Shown one piece after another: positions 29,371 through 38,776 of a stretch of 64,000 bases of DNA. Numbering within the stretch: the first letter of the stretch is position 1; each line of letters begins with the position of its first letter. Where the stretch lies: assembly GCF_018736065.1 (NCBI RefSeq), contig NZ_CP076128.1, positions 930,001 through 994,000 on the forward strand, read 5' to 3'. The notes under the pieces were generated by a model. The model saw nothing but the letters and a program-made list of their open reading frames with translations, did not search any database and was not told where the DNA came from. Origin of the DNA: Flammeovirga kamogawensis (lineage in GTDB: Bacteria; Bacteroidota; Bacteroidia; Cytophagales; Flammeovirgaceae). Position numbers and translations under genes: made by a program.

Positions 29371-29597
29371 ATTTAATATAAGTTTTAGGTTATGTCAAAT
29401 TCGAGTTGAGTAAAGATAGAGAAATAATACATAATTTAAAACATCTTAAATACTAGCCAATAACACTTTACAACACTTAATCTTTCATAAGATAAATTAA
29501 ATACTAGTTAAGACTTAAACTGTTTTCAAATGTTTAAGTATACTTTACACTATAAACTTAATTTTATTTTTAAAAACGCAATTAACCAAACAATCAA

Positions 29598-30248
29598 ATG
29601 AAAAACCTGAGTTCAAAAATACTATCTGCAATTGCTATGTTAGCATTGCTGATAGGTTGTAACCCTCAAGGTCCAGAAAAAGCTTCTGACTACGATGTAG
29701 TCATTACAAACTATGACAAAAGTGCTGAATTTGGCAACATCACTACTTTTGGTATGCCTTGGAAAGTTACACATGTAGGCGATACTACCGAAAGTGAAAA
29801 CTCTGAAATGGACCTCGTTATTTTAAATACGACAAAAGCCGAATTGGAAAAGATGAATTATCGTTTTCTTCCTGAAAATTCTACTGAAAAGCCAGATGTT
29901 GTAGCATTATGCTACGCTGTAACAACTACCACTGTTCATTCTTGGTGGAGCTGGTGGGGTGGTTATCCTGGTTGGGGATATCCTGGCTACCCAGGTTATC
30001 CATGGTACCCTTACCCTGTACAAGGTATTTATGCCTATCAGAAAGGTACAATTATGATAGAGTTGGCAAACAATACACCTACTAATTTACCTGCTGCTGA
30101 AGCAGATAGCGTACTTATTCCAATTTTATGGGAAGGTGTAACAAATGGGTTTACAACAAATACACAAAATGAAATGATGAGGGCGGAGAAGAACATTCAA
30201 CAAATGTTTATTCAATCTCCTTATTTAATGTCTAATTCTTCAAATTAA
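29598..30248 (+). CDS. DUF4136-type lipoprotein
   Basis: This 216-residue lipoprotein has its lipobox LLIGC ending near residue 21. The arrangement of an early YDVVITNYDKSAEFGNITTF segment, a central stretch rich in Gly, Tyr, Pro and Trp (residues about 115-145, WWGGYPGWGYPGYPGY), and a C-terminal helix ending in a WEGVTNG-type segment is that of DUF4136 proteins. These are common outer-membrane-associated lipoproteins of unknown function. Two bases separate it from the next gene, a predicted outer-membrane barrel, so the two are co-transcribed and may work together. Confidence 0.8.
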   Translation: MKNLSSKILSAIAMLALLIGCNPQGPEKASDYDVVITNYDKSAEFGNITTFGMPWKVTHVGDTTESENSEMDLVILNTTKAELEKMNYRFLPENSTEKPDVVALCYAVTTTTVHSWWSWWGGYPGWGYPGYPGYPWYPYPVQGIYAYQKGTIMIELANNTPTNLPAAEADSVLIPILWEGVTNGFTTNTQNEMMRAEKNIQQMFIQSPYLMSNSSN

Positions 30249-30250
30249 TC

Positions 30251-30853
30251 ATGATGAGAAAAATACTTTCAATATTGATCACTCTTGTTGGATTAACAGC
30301 AGGAACATCTTTTGCACAAACAAATATTATTGGCCTATCCTACTCTATGGCTGCTCCAATGGAAAGCACTTCTGATTTTATAGGAGAAAATAGTTTTAGA
30401 GGTGGAACTTTTGATTATCGACACTTTATGAACCCTAATATGAGTATTGGTTTTAGTGTTGGGTACCAAAGGTTTTATCAAAGTAAAGGCTACACTACAG
30501 CACCAATGCCTGGTGGTGATGGTCATATCTCAGGTCAGAATTATTCTTACATAGATGAGTTCCCATTAATGGCTACGTTCCATTATTATTTCGGTCAAGA
30601 AGGTGGTGTAAGACCTTATGTTGGCGGAGGAATTGGTGCTGCTCATTTTGAATATACAGATCAAATTGGATCAATTGGCTATGTGACAAAACAGTGGCAT
30701 TTTAATATTGCTCCAGAAGTAGGCGTTTTAGTACCACTAGGTATTAACACTTATCTTATGAGTAGTTTAAAATATAATTATGCTGCTCCTGCAGGAGGAA
30801 TTGATGCTCAACAATATGTTAGTTTCAATATCGGAATTGCTTTTGATATGTAA
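30251..30853 (+). CDS. Outer-membrane beta-barrel protein
   Basis: This 200-residue protein has a signal peptide (cleavage after SFAQ, residue 23) and amphipathic beta strands such as SIGFSVGYQRFY, YVGGGIGAAHFEY and YVSFNIGIAFDM. The C-terminal strand ends with an aromatic-rich motif, as expected for a barrel substrate of BamA. It resembles the OmpW/OmpA-like small barrels with about eight strands. It follows the DUF4136 lipoprotein by 2 bp and is ended by a terminator 50 bp later. Confidence 0.8.
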   Translation: MMRKILSILITLVGLTAGTSFAQTNIIGLSYSMAAPMESTSDFIGENSFRGGTFDYRHFMNPNMSIGFSVGYQRFYQSKGYTTAPMPGGDGHISGQNYSYIDEFPLMATFHYYFGQEGGVRPYVGGGIGAAHFEYTDQIGSIGYVTKQWHFNIAPEVGVLVPLGINTYLMSSLKYNYAAPAGGIDAQQYVSFNIGIAFDM

Positions 30854-30902
30854 CATATCAATTAATAAGACATTATGCTCTGGTAAAGTATAATAAATTC
30901 GG

Positions 30903-30928
30903 GAGGTTAACGTGTTTGCGTTAGCCTC
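30903..30928 (+). terminator. Rho-independent terminator
   Basis: GAGGTTAACG pairs with 30919-30928 (one G-U) over the loop TGTTTG, followed by a T-run. It ends the DUF4136 / barrel operon. Confidence 0.85.
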
Positions 30929-31036
30929 TTTTTTATTCGGCACTTGCGGTTTAACACGCTACACCAGCTATTCATTCCCTTCTCCCCATTTGATTTTGAA
31001 TACAATAATGAATAAATTTTAATAATTAACTCTTTT

Positions 31037-31068
31037 TTTAGACAAGCCTAAAAATTTATTTATATTTG
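31037..31068 (+). promoter_or_regulatory. Bacteroidota-type promoter of the feo operon
   Basis: A -7 box TATATTTG (31061-31068, perfect match to TAnnTTTG) stands 20 bp after TTTA (31037-31040, one mismatch to TTTG). It lies about 110 bp before the regulator ATG. The rest of the 323-bp space 30854-31177 holds only the upstream terminator and AT-rich sequence. The leader could carry regulation, but no riboswitch fold is evident. Confidence 0.55.
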
Positions 31069-31177
31069 TATAATTAAAGTATTTTAAATGGAATGATGCT
31101 CTTTGAAGTAAAACTTTTAGATATTTCTCATTCATCTTCAAAATACTAATTATCAAAAAAATAGCAATGCTATTAAA

Positions 31178-32128
31178 ATGAAAAAATTATTCAATTGGCT
31201 TGGCGGTTTATCAAACAATAAGCTTAATATAAATATTATAAAAGAAGATCTATTAAAAACACTTTTCAAAAATGAAGAGGTTCTTTCTATTAGCACTTCT
31301 ATAACATTAGGCAATCAATTAGAGTATTCTGATGAACAGATTGCTGAAGCTTTAAAGTTATTAATCCAAGAAGAAAAAATTAGTACTGATAACGATTCAT
31401 ACAAATTATTAGAAAGTGGTACTAAAGATGCACTTCAATTAATAAGAAGACATCGTCTTTATGAAAAATATTTAGCCGAAAAAACAGGCTTCTCTAAAGT
31501 CAATTGGCATAGAAAAGCAGAAGAAATGGAACATCATCTAACAAATGATGAAGTTGAAAAAATGGCTAAAGAACTTGGCAACCCTCGTTTTGATCCTCAT
31601 GGCGACCCAATTCCTACAAAGGAGGGTATTCTTCCTAAATTAAAAGGAATACCACTATCTGATGTAAAACAAAATGCTATTGTTAAAATTCTTCATATAG
31701 AAGATGAGCCAAGAGCCGTTTATAAGGAACTCATTAGAAAGGGAATCCACATTGGTTCGATCATGGCCGTAGATTTAACAACATCTGTCTATTCCACAGA
31801 AGGTCATGGGCACCATTTTTCTAAAGATGAAATGAAGAATATTACTGTTCTTGTGATAGAAGAAACAGAAGATATTCCAAAAGGTGTAGTTAGACTTACA
31901 ACCTTAAAACTTGGAGAGAAAGCAATTATCACTGGGCTATCTCAAGAATGTAGAGGCGCCAACAGAAGAAGGCTTCTTGATTTAGGTTTTGTAAAAGGTT
32001 CGAAAATTAAAATTAATATGGTCAGTCCTCTCTCCGATCCTAAAGCATTTTTAATAAGAGAAACACTTATTGCTTTAAGAAAAGAACAAACAGACATGAT
32101 CTTAATTAAGAAAATAGATGCAGAATAA
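31178..32128 (+). CDS. DtxR-type metal regulator fused to a FeoA domain
   Basis: This is a 316-residue two-part protein. Residues about 20-150 match the DtxR/MntR family: a divergent winged helix ([19 protein letters not shown]), then the dimerisation and metal segment [10 protein letters not shown] ... [16 protein letters not shown] and [12 protein letters not shown]. Residues about 155-235 form an SH3-like linker, and about 238-316 is a FeoA-type SH3 domain ([28 protein letters not shown]). It likely senses Fe2+ or Mn2+, represses its own operon, and supplies the FeoA module for FeoB. It overlaps the next gene by 11 nt. Confidence 0.86.
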   Translation: MKKLFNWLGGLSNNKLNINIIKEDLLKTLFKNEEVLSISTSITLGNQLEYSDEQIAEALKLLIQEEKISTDNDSYKLLESGTKDALQLIRRHRLYEKYLAEKTGFSKVNWHRKAEEMEHHLTNDEVEKMAKELGNPRFDPHGDPIPTKEGILPKLKGIPLSDVKQNAIVKILHIEDEPRAVYKELIRKGIHIGSIMAVDLTTSVYSTEGHGHHFSKDEMKNITVLVIEETEDIPKGVVRLTTLKLGEKAIITGLSQECRGANRRRLLDLGFVKGSKIKINMVSPLSDPKAFLIRETLIALRKEQTDMILIKKIDAE

Positions 32129-32891
32129 ATCACAATCCCCCTGCGAAACTTGTGGTCAAAATCCGCAAAGTAAATTAAAAAAGTTAGGTGTAGACGTTGA
32201 CAAAACGGATTATGTAGTGGCATTGGCTGGAAACCCTAATACAGGAAAAAGTACTGTATTTAATAGCCTTACTGGTTTAAAACAACATACTGGTAACTGG
32301 CCAGGTAAAACAGTGGGTAGAGCTGAAGGCGGATTTATGTATGCTGATAGTAGTTTTAAAATAATAGATCTACCTGGTACTTATTCACTAATGTCAACTT
32401 CTGAAGACGAAGAAATTGCACGTAATTTTATTCTTTTTGGTAAACCTGATGTTACTATCATTGTTGTTGATGCGGGTAGATTGGAAAGAAATTTAAACCT
32501 TGCTCTTCAAATTTTAGAAATTACAGATAAAGCAGTTCTTTGCCTCAATCTAATTGATGAAGCAAAAAGACATAACATTGAGGTAGATCAAAGAACTTTA
32601 TCTAAAGATTTAGGTATACCAGTTGTTGCCACAAGTGCTTTACGTGGCATTGGTATTCCTGAACTATTAAAAACAGTAGACGATGTAGCAAAAGGAAAAA
32701 TCATTTGTACACCACATCGTATTAAAAATGTTCCAAAAGAAATTGATTCAAGAGTAAAGAAAATCCAAGAATCAATAGAAAAAATATACCCGGGTATTCC
32801 GAATAGTAGATGGATTGCATTCAGATTACTGGATGGTGATGAAGATATTATTAAGGCTATTAAAGAGGGTGAATTTATTAACGATAAATAA
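32118..32891 (+). CDS. feoB: FeoB GTPase part (separate small protein)
   Basis: This 257-residue soluble protein corresponds to the G domain plus GDI helices of FeoB. GTPase motifs: P-loop GNPNTGKST at residues 38-46, the switch region [21 protein letters not shown] and TSALRG. A Cys-containing leader, CETCG at residues 9-13, precedes it. The protein stops at [17 protein letters not shown], where full-length FeoB would continue into the membrane domain; that part begins 2 nt later as its own gene. It therefore should act with the membrane protein to drive Fe2+ uptake. Confidence 0.9.
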   Translation: MQNKSQSPCETCGQNPQSKLKKLGVDVDKTDYVVALAGNPNTGKSTVFNSLTGLKQHTGNWPGKTVGRAEGGFMYADSSFKIIDLPGTYSLMSTSEDEEIARNFILFGKPDVTIIVVDAGRLERNLNLALQILEITDKAVLCLNLIDEAKRHNIEVDQRTLSKDLGIPVVATSALRGIGIPELLKTVDDVAKGKIICTPHRIKNVPKEIDSRVKKIQESIEKIYPGIPNSRWIAFRLLDGDEDIIKAIKEGEFINDK

Positions 32892-32893
32892 GA

Positions 32894-34315
32894 ATGGATA
32901 AAAATAAAGCTATCGATGACTTATTATCTGAAGCAGCAGAAACACGATGGGAAATTGGTCAAGATTTTCATGATAAATTATCGGAAAGTATCTACGCCAA
33001 TGCTGCCACAATTGCAGATAGTAACGTTATCAAAACTGGAGAAAAAGAAAACTTTAATCTAGACAGAGCAATTGATAGAGTTGTTACCAGTCCTATTTGG
33101 GGTTTTCCAATAATGTTTTTTGTTTTAGCCATTGTCTTATGGTTAACAATTATAGGATCAAATTATCCTTCTCAATTCTTAGCCTACATACTTTTAGACA
33201 ATGTATATGAGGTGTTAAGAACTGCTGTTTTAAATAGTGGTATGCCGTGGTGGTTAGGAGGATTTCTTGTAGATGGTGTATTTCTATCTTTAGCATGGGT
33301 AATTTCTGTAATGTTACCCCCTATGGCTATCTTTTTCCCTCTATTTACTATTTTAGAGGATCTAGGTTATTTACCAAGAATTGCTTTTAACCTAGATGCT
33401 CTTTTTAAGAAATCTGGAGCTCATGGTAAACAAGCACTTACAATGAGTATGGGTTTTGGTTGTAATGCAGCAGGCGTTGTGGCTACCAGAATTATTGATA
33501 GTCCAAGAGAGAGATTAATTGCAATTATCACAAATAACTTTTCTTTGTGTAATGGACGTTGGCCTACTCAAATATTGCTAGCTACTATTTTTATTGGTGC
33601 TGTAGTACCAGATAGTTATAAGAATTTAGTGTCTACTGCATCTGTAATTGGTGTTGCTGTACTTGGTATTGGACTTACATTCCTCGTTTCCTATTTCCTT
33701 TCGCATACAATGCTTAAAGGCGAGGTTTCCTCATTCACTTTAGAGCTTCCTCCTTATAGAAAACCAAGAATCTTACAAACTATTTATACCTCGCTTATTG
33801 ATAGAACTTTAATTGTTCTTTGGAGGGCATGTTTATTTGCAGCTCCAGCAGGTGCAATCATATGGTTAGTCTGTAATATTACTATTGCTGATAATTCAAT
33901 AGCTACTTATTTAATCGATTTCTTTGATCCGTTTGGTTTAATGATCGGTCTAAATGGAGTAATTATTCTTGCATACATATTAGCGATCCCTGCCAATGAG
34001 ATTGTAATTCCTACCATCTTAATGCTAACAGTAATGACATCTAGTATAACAGGTTTTGGATCTGGTGATGGTGTAATGTTTGAACTAGATTCCATGACGA
34101 ATACACACGATGTTTTAATTGCTGGTGGATGGACACTATTAACAGCCATCAATGTAATGTTGTTCAGTTTAATTCATAATCCTTGCAGTACAACTATTTA
34201 TACAATTTATAAAGAAACTGGAAGTATTAAATGGACAACAGTAGCTTCGCTTCTTCCTGTGGTAATGGGGTTAATTGTTTGTTTTGCTGTTGCTCAAATT
34301 TATTATCTCTTTTAA
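32894..34315 (+). CDS. feoB: FeoB membrane (Fe2+ permease) part
   Basis: This 473-residue polytopic inner-membrane protein matches the Fe2+-conducting half of FeoB. It begins with about 65 soluble residues ([10 protein letters not shown] ... [17 protein letters not shown]) that normally connect G domain and first helix. Two Gate (nucleoside-recognition-like) modules follow, with the conserved cysteine in [22 protein letters not shown] and the [10 protein letters not shown] segment. About eight to ten helices are visible. The reading frame differs from the GTPase gene, which ends in a real TAA. The two halves together are collinear with single-chain FeoB. Confidence 0.9.
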   Translation: MDKNKAIDDLLSEAAETRWEIGQDFHDKLSESIYANAATIADSNVIKTGEKENFNLDRAIDRVVTSPIWGFPIMFFVLAIVLWLTIIGSNYPSQFLAYILLDNVYEVLRTAVLNSGMPWWLGGFLVDGVFLSLAWVISVMLPPMAIFFPLFTILEDLGYLPRIAFNLDALFKKSGAHGKQALTMSMGFGCNAAGVVATRIIDSPRERLIAIITNNFSLCNGRWPTQILLATIFIGAVVPDSYKNLVSTASVIGVAVLGIGLTFLVSYFLSHTMLKGEVSSFTLELPPYRKPRILQTIYTSLIDRTLIVLWRACLFAAPAGAIIWLVCNITIADNSIATYLIDFFDPFGLMIGLNGVIILAYILAIPANEIVIPTILMLTVMTSSITGFGSGDGVMFELDSMTNTHDVLIAGGWTLLTAINVMLFSLIHNPCSTTIYTIYKETGSIKWTTVASLLPVVMGLIVCFAVAQIYYLF

Positions 34316-34348
34316 GAGATAGTATTGAAGATGCTTTTAGAAATACAG

Positions 34349-34389
34349 AGGTTGTATTGATTTCCTAAGAAGGAGTTTCAATACAACCT
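34349..34389 (+). terminator. Rho-independent terminator of the feo operon
   Basis: AGGTTGTATTGA pairs perfectly with 34378-34389 across a 17-nt loop and continues into TTTTTCTTTT. Confidence 0.85.
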
Positions 34390-34546
34390 TTTTCTTTTAT
34401 AATTTCTAAATACTTATTGTACTTTTGTAAGGTAATGATCCAGAATAGAACATTGTTTCAATAAATAGTTAAAAATAGAGGAGAGAATACAGAAACTATC
34501 CTTTTGATATAAAAACTATTGATTGATAAAACATATAAAATCGTTT

Positions 34547-36538
34547 ATGATGAACCTTATTAAAGTTGCAGGTGCCGAGTTAAATCAAACTCCATTAGAT
34601 TGGTACAACAACTATCAAAATATATTAACGGCAATTCAAACTGCTAAAAACGATAACGTAAGCATTTTATGTCTTCCAGAATTATGCTTAACTGGTTATG
34701 GATGTGAAGATGCATTTTATGCTCCAAATACAGAAGAACAAGCCTTAACGTTATTAGCCAATTTATTACCAGAAACAAAGGGTATAGTAGTCTCAGTTGG
34801 ACTTCCGCTTAGACATCGGAATAAATTATACAATGCGGTAGCATTAATTGCTGATGGAAAAATACTTGGTTTTGTTGCTAAAAAACATCTTGCAGGAAAT
34901 GGCATTCATTACGAACCAAGATGGTTTACACCTTGGGAAGAAGGTGAAGTATCTTCCATTTCTTTCTCTGATGAAGTAAATGATAAATTGAATAGTAACT
35001 CCTTCCCTTTTGGAGATTTATTATTTGACGTAAAAGGTGTAAGAATTGGTTTCGAAATATGTGAAGATGCATGGGTGGCTAACAGACCCGGCAGATCTTT
35101 ATATAAAAAAGGAGTTGATATAATTTTAAACCCTAGTGCTAGTCACTTTGCTTTTGATAAACTTGACGTACGTAAACGCTTTGTATTAGAAGGATCTCGT
35201 GCCTTTGGTGTAGGTTATATTTATGCAAATTTATTAGGTAACGAATCTGGCAGGGCTATTTATGATGGGGGTGTTATGATTGCACTTTCAGGAAAATTAC
35301 TCGCTATCAGTAAACGTTTTTCTTTCAAAAATTGTAAAGTAACATCGGCTACATTAGATCTTGATATTGCTCGTCTAGCACAAATTCAAAGTCATACATC
35401 AAATATAGGTGTTGCACAGATAGAAGTGATTCATTCAGATTTTGATATCCCAAGAACAATTCCTAAAAAACATTCTCCTGTTGAAGCAAGTTGGGAACAC
35501 TCTCAATATATAAAAGAAGAAGAATTCGGAAGAGCAGTTGCGCTAGGTCTGTTTGATTATATGCGTAAAAGTTATTCTAAAGGCTTTGTGGTTTCTTTAA
35601 GTGGCGGTGCAGATTCTTCAGCAATCGTTACTTTAATCCATTTAATGATTGAAATGGGTTGTGAAGATTTAGGAATAGATAATTTTAAAGCAAAGTTAAA
35701 TTATTTTACTGCTTTAACACCATTCAAAACAACAAAGGAGTTATGCAATCAGATACTTACTACAGCTTATCAGCCAACAGAAAATAGTGGAGATGTTACA
35801 TTCAACGCTGCAAAATTTTTAGCTGAAGCAGTTGGTGCAAAATTCTTTAATGTAGATGTAAACCCAATGTTTAAGGGGTATGTCGATGCGATTGAAACAT
35901 CAATTGAAAGAAAATTAACTTGGGAACAAGACGATATTACCTTACAAAATATTCAAGCAAGGGTCCGTGCCCCTTCAGTATGGATGCTTGCAAACATTAA
36001 TGGAGCTTTATTATTATCTACATCTAATCGATCAGAAGCTGCTGTAGGTTATGCAACAATGGATGGTGATACAAGTGGAGGCCTAAGCCCTATTGCTGGT
36101 ATTGATAAGAACTACTTAAGAAGCTGGTTAAGGTGGATGGAAACTAATGGAGTTGACAATAAATGGAACATACCCGCTTTATCTTATGTCAATGATCAGC
36201 AACCAACTGCAGAGCTTCGACCAAAAGACTCAAAACAAACAGACGAAGGTGATTTAATGCCTTATGATGTGCTAGAAGAAATTGAAAAATTAGCCATTAG
36301 AGATAAAAAATCACCGAAAGAGTGTTTAGAGTTTTTAAAAGCTACTCATCCTGAAACTCCATTAGAAGTAATAAAAGGATGGATTACTAAATTCTTTAGA
36401 TTATGGAGTAGAAACCAATGGAAAAGAGAACGTTATGCTCCTTCTTTTCATTTAGATGATAAAAACCTTGATCCAAAAACATGGTGTAGATTCCCTATTC
36501 TAAGTGGAAGTTTTGCAAAAGAATTAGCAGAAATGTAA
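34547..36538 (+). CDS. nadE: Glutamine-dependent NAD+ synthetase
   Basis: NadE amidates nicotinic acid adenine dinucleotide to NAD+ with ammonia made from glutamine. The N-terminal nitrilase domain (residues about 1-280) has the E-K-C triad: Glu in LPELCLTGYG, Lys in AKKHLAGNG, Cys in FEICEDAW. The C-terminal synthetase domain has the PP-loop SLSGGADSSA and STSNRSEAAVGYATMDGDTSGG. The start was set at ATG 34547, because the TTG at 34523 only adds eight non-conserved residues. About 663 residues is normal for this fused type. It is monocistronic. Confidence 0.95.
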   Translation: MMNLIKVAGAELNQTPLDWYNNYQNILTAIQTAKNDNVSILCLPELCLTGYGCEDAFYAPNTEEQALTLLANLLPETKGIVVSVGLPLRHRNKLYNAVALIADGKILGFVAKKHLAGNGIHYEPRWFTPWEEGEVSSISFSDEVNDKLNSNSFPFGDLLFDVKGVRIGFEICEDAWVANRPGRSLYKKGVDIILNPSASHFAFDKLDVRKRFVLEGSRAFGVGYIYANLLGNESGRAIYDGGVMIALSGKLLAISKRFSFKNCKVTSATLDLDIARLAQIQSHTSNIGVAQIEVIHSDFDIPRTIPKKHSPVEASWEHSQYIKEEEFGRAVALGLFDYMRKSYSKGFVVSLSGGADSSAIVTLIHLMIEMGCEDLGIDNFKAKLNYFTALTPFKTTKELCNQILTTAYQPTENSGDVTFNAAKFLAEAVGAKFFNVDVNPMFKGYVDAIETSIERKLTWEQDDITLQNIQARVRAPSVWMLANINGALLLSTSNRSEAAVGYATMDGDTSGGLSPIAGIDKNYLRSWLRWMETNGVDNKWNIPALSYVNDQQPTAELRPKDSKQTDEGDLMPYDVLEEIEKLAIRDKKSPKECLEFLKATHPETPLEVIKGWITKFFRLWSRNQWKRERYAPSFHLDDKNLDPKTWCRFPILSGSFAKELAEM

Positions 36539-36573
36539 AAACTCTGCTTAGGATTTTCAATCCCAAAGTAAGC

Positions 36574-36617
36574 AAAAAAAGGATCCATGAAGTTTAAAAT
36601 TCATAGATCCTTTTTTT
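36574..36617. terminator. Bidirectional rho-independent terminator
   Basis: An A7 run, then GGATCCATGA, pairs with TCATAGATCC and a T8 run at 36611-36618; one C-A mismatch, loop 10 nt. It separates nadE from the converging gene ending at 36635. Confidence 0.82.
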
Positions 36618-36634
36618 TAATTTGACGTAATTTC

Positions 36635-37219
36635 TTAATCTTCATATTTTCGTTTCAAAACCTCATTCATAATAAAAGCATCTTTTATTCTTGAAGGAGA
36701 ACTGAACAATGAAGTCACCTTTTTCTTCTTTTTAGTTTTTGATTTTTTTGAAGACTCAATTTTCTTTTCCTCTTTTAATTGCTGATTTACATTCTTATTA
36801 TCAGAAGCAAAATCATCGTTCCAATTATAAGTATCATCGTCCTCTTCATCATCGTAGTAATCGTTTCTTCCTGATACATTTTGAGGACTGTATTGATCTA
36901 ATTCTTCGCCTAATCGTCTTTCTGTTCTTTCCTTATCTAAAGGGTTTAAATCTCTTTGCGATTCTGCTATTTTAGAAGGATCAGCTAAGATTTTCAATAA
37001 ATCTGTAAATGACTGAGGCTTCTCTGTTGTAGTAGTTTGTTCCTCTTCGTTTTGGTAAGAAGTATCGTAATTCTTATCATTATTTGGAGGAAGTACAGTA
37101 TCGTTATTAATATGTTCACTTACGTTATTTTTCTTTTTCCCTTTTTTACCAAGATTTGAAAGAAACCAGTAAACTAATATGCCGAATATTGAAATTGCTA
37201 TTTCTTGAATACTGTCCAT
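36635..37219 (-). CDS. Membrane-anchored acidic/basic protein of unknown function
   Basis: This 194-residue protein has one N-terminal transmembrane helix (residues about 6-21, IAISIFGILVYWFLSNL). A basic patch (GKKGKKKNN) follows, then a long polar, Asp/Glu/Asn-rich disordered region with YDDEEDDDTYNW. It ends in a basic segment KSKTKKKKKVTSLFSS and a helix ending RIKDAFIMNEVLKRKYED. The strong charge segregation suggests a cytoplasmic tail binding partners or nucleic acid. I recognise no family. It reads toward nadE. Confidence 0.68.
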   Translation of the reverse strand: MDSIQEIAISIFGILVYWFLSNLGKKGKKKNNVSEHINNDTVLPPNNDKNYDTSYQNEEEQTTTTEKPQSFTDLLKILADPSKIAESQRDLNPLDKERTERRLGEELDQYSPQNVSGRNDYYDDEEDDDTYNWNDDFASDNKNVNQQLKEEKKIESSKKSKTKKKKKVTSLFSSPSRIKDAFIMNEVLKRKYED

Positions 37220-37513
37220 GAAGTTTTGTTCTTATTGATTTTAATTAATAGACATTGCCTATTGTTCATTTTATATGTAAGCGTAAATTATAGCCTACTT
37301 CCTACTTATTCTTTTAAAGATACATAGTTTACTAGAAAAAGTAATAACTAAAATTCTTCTATTTATACATTTAGAATCAAATTTAATGCAGTATTCCAAT
37401 TAATATGTGGTGGTTCGTTACATTTTGTACATTTTAATTATAATTTTGATCAAAATATTTTTTGTAGGATAGTAATCTATTAATTTCGAAAAAAATAAAA
37501 TCAAACAAGCAAC

Positions 37514-38017
37514 ATGAGTATAGTATTCTGGGTAATCGTTATTGGAGGATTTGCGCTTACATTGTTTATTCTATCAAAAACTAGTAAAAAGAAAAAAGCC
37601 AACTTACTTGAAAAACAAAAAGAAGAAACAAACAATTATAAAAGATACATGAGTAGATTTGATGATCCTTCAGTTTTATCAAAACTAGATACTCAATTAT
37701 GTAACGTTGCAGGAACGCGTTATGCTAATGATGATACAGGTGAAAACAGACAAGATATTTTAAAAGAATCCAAAGTGGGTGATCTTCTAATGTTATTACC
37801 TGATGAATTAAATAGATATGATGATGCTGCAATTAAGGTTGTTCGTTTAAATGGAAAACAAATTGGCTTTCTAGATATGGATATTTCTGTAGAAATAAAA
37901 TCTAGATTAATGAGTGGATCCCCTGTAGAAGCAAGAATTAAACGCCTATTCAAGAAAGGAAGTGTAATTGAAGCAGAAATAGAACTCCAACGTTACAGTC
38001 GCAAAATAAAAAAATAA
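37514..38017 (+). CDS. Membrane-anchored HIRAN-like domain protein
   Basis: This 167-residue protein has one N-terminal transmembrane helix (residues 4-21, VFWVIVIGGFALTLFIL), then a basic linker. Residues about 62-160 look like a HIRAN fold: NVAGTRYANDDTGENRQDI, KVGDLLMLLPDELNRYDDAAIKVV and NGKQIGFLDMDIS. HIRAN domains usually bind single-stranded DNA 3-prime ends inside helicases. Here the domain stands alone and is tethered to the membrane. The assignment rests on the DxxAIxV/NGxxIGFL pattern and needs a profile test. A weak promoter (TTTG 37461 and TAATTTCG 37481) lies upstream. Confidence 0.72.
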   Translation: MSIVFWVIVIGGFALTLFILSKTSKKKKANLLEKQKEETNNYKRYMSRFDDPSVLSKLDTQLCNVAGTRYANDDTGENRQDILKESKVGDLLMLLPDELNRYDDAAIKVVRLNGKQIGFLDMDISVEIKSRLMSGSPVEARIKRLFKKGSVIEAEIELQRYSRKIKK

Positions 38018-38071
38018 ATCCCTAAAAGGTTTCAAAAATCAACTCATCGATAATCATATAATTTCAAAAAA

Positions 38072-38722
38072 ATGAAAAACATCTTAAATAATGTCATCTG
38101 CGTAGCATTAATGGCTATTGCTGCATCTTGCGGAACACCTTCTAATAAATCAGAGAAGTCTTCTTCAACAAAAACAGAGGCGAAAGAAACGCATGCTCAT
38201 CATCATTATTCTTATGATCCTGCAGCAACAGTGGTTTCTTTTACAGCTTTCAAAACTACAGATAAAGTTGGCGTTAACGGAAAATTTGAGAAATTTGACG
38301 TAAAAACACAAGCTACTGAAGTTGAAAATGCGATTGATATTCTTAATGGCTTATCTTTCTCTATTCCAGTTAACTCTGTAGAGACTAATGATAAAGGTAG
38401 AAACGGTAAAATTGTAAAATATTTCTTCGGTACATTAGCAAATACTGCTGATATTACTGGTGTTGTAAAAAGCGTAAATGCAGGAAAAGCACTTGTAGCT
38501 ATTACAATGAATGGCATTACAAAAGATGTTGAATTAACTGCTAAAGCTGATAAGAATATTGTAGTACTTAAAGGTGCAATTGATGTTGTAAACTGGAACG
38601 GTATGGATGCAATCAATGCACTAAATAAAATTTGCTATGATTTACATAAAGGTGCTGATGGCAAAAGTAAATTATGGTCTGATGTAGATTTATTTATTAA
38701 AGCTAAATTAGCAACAAAATAA
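38072..38722 (+). CDS. YceI-family lipoprotein
   Basis: This 216-residue lipoprotein has its lipobox AIAASC near residue 20. A short linker rich in Ser, Lys and Glu ends in a His cluster (HAHHHYSYD, residues about 44-52). The YceI-like lipocalin-type barrel then fills residues about 50-215, with VSFTAFKTTDKVGVNGKFEKF and ITMNGITKDVELTAKA. YceI proteins bind isoprenoid quinones or lipids in the periplasm. The histidine-rich linker is additional and could bind metal. It follows the HIRAN gene by 54 bp and may be in the same transcript. Confidence 0.85.
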   Translation: MKNILNNVICVALMAIAASCGTPSNKSEKSSSTKTEAKETHAHHHYSYDPAATVVSFTAFKTTDKVGVNGKFEKFDVKTQATEVENAIDILNGLSFSIPVNSVETNDKGRNGKIVKYFFGTLANTADITGVVKSVNAGKALVAITMNGITKDVELTAKADKNIVVLKGAIDVVNWNGMDAINALNKICYDLHKGADGKSKLWSDVDLFIKAKLATK

Positions 38723-38746
38723 ATAAATTACTGCAGTAATTATAGG

Positions 38747-38771
38747 GGCTTCTTTTCTAGTAAAGGGAGCC
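38747..38771 (+). terminator. Rho-independent terminator after the YceI gene
   Basis: GGCTTCTTT pairs with AAGGGAGCC (two G-U pairs) across a 7-nt loop, then T7. Confidence 0.7.
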
Positions 38772-38776
38772 TTTTT

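Noticed and set aside
30930-31036. RNA gene or riboswitch in the feo leader
   Set aside because: No convincing multi-stem fold or conserved motif could be seen; only a terminator and an AT-rich stretch.
32885-32896. feoB split by a sequencing error
   Set aside because: GTPase gene ends in TAA at 32889 and the next ATG starts at 32894 in another frame, which itself has a stop at 32885. A single-base error would not simply restore one chain, though a two-base error is not ruled out.
38212-38616. Minus-strand ORF opposite the YceI gene
   Set aside because: It is opposite a conserved YceI coding frame and has no motif.
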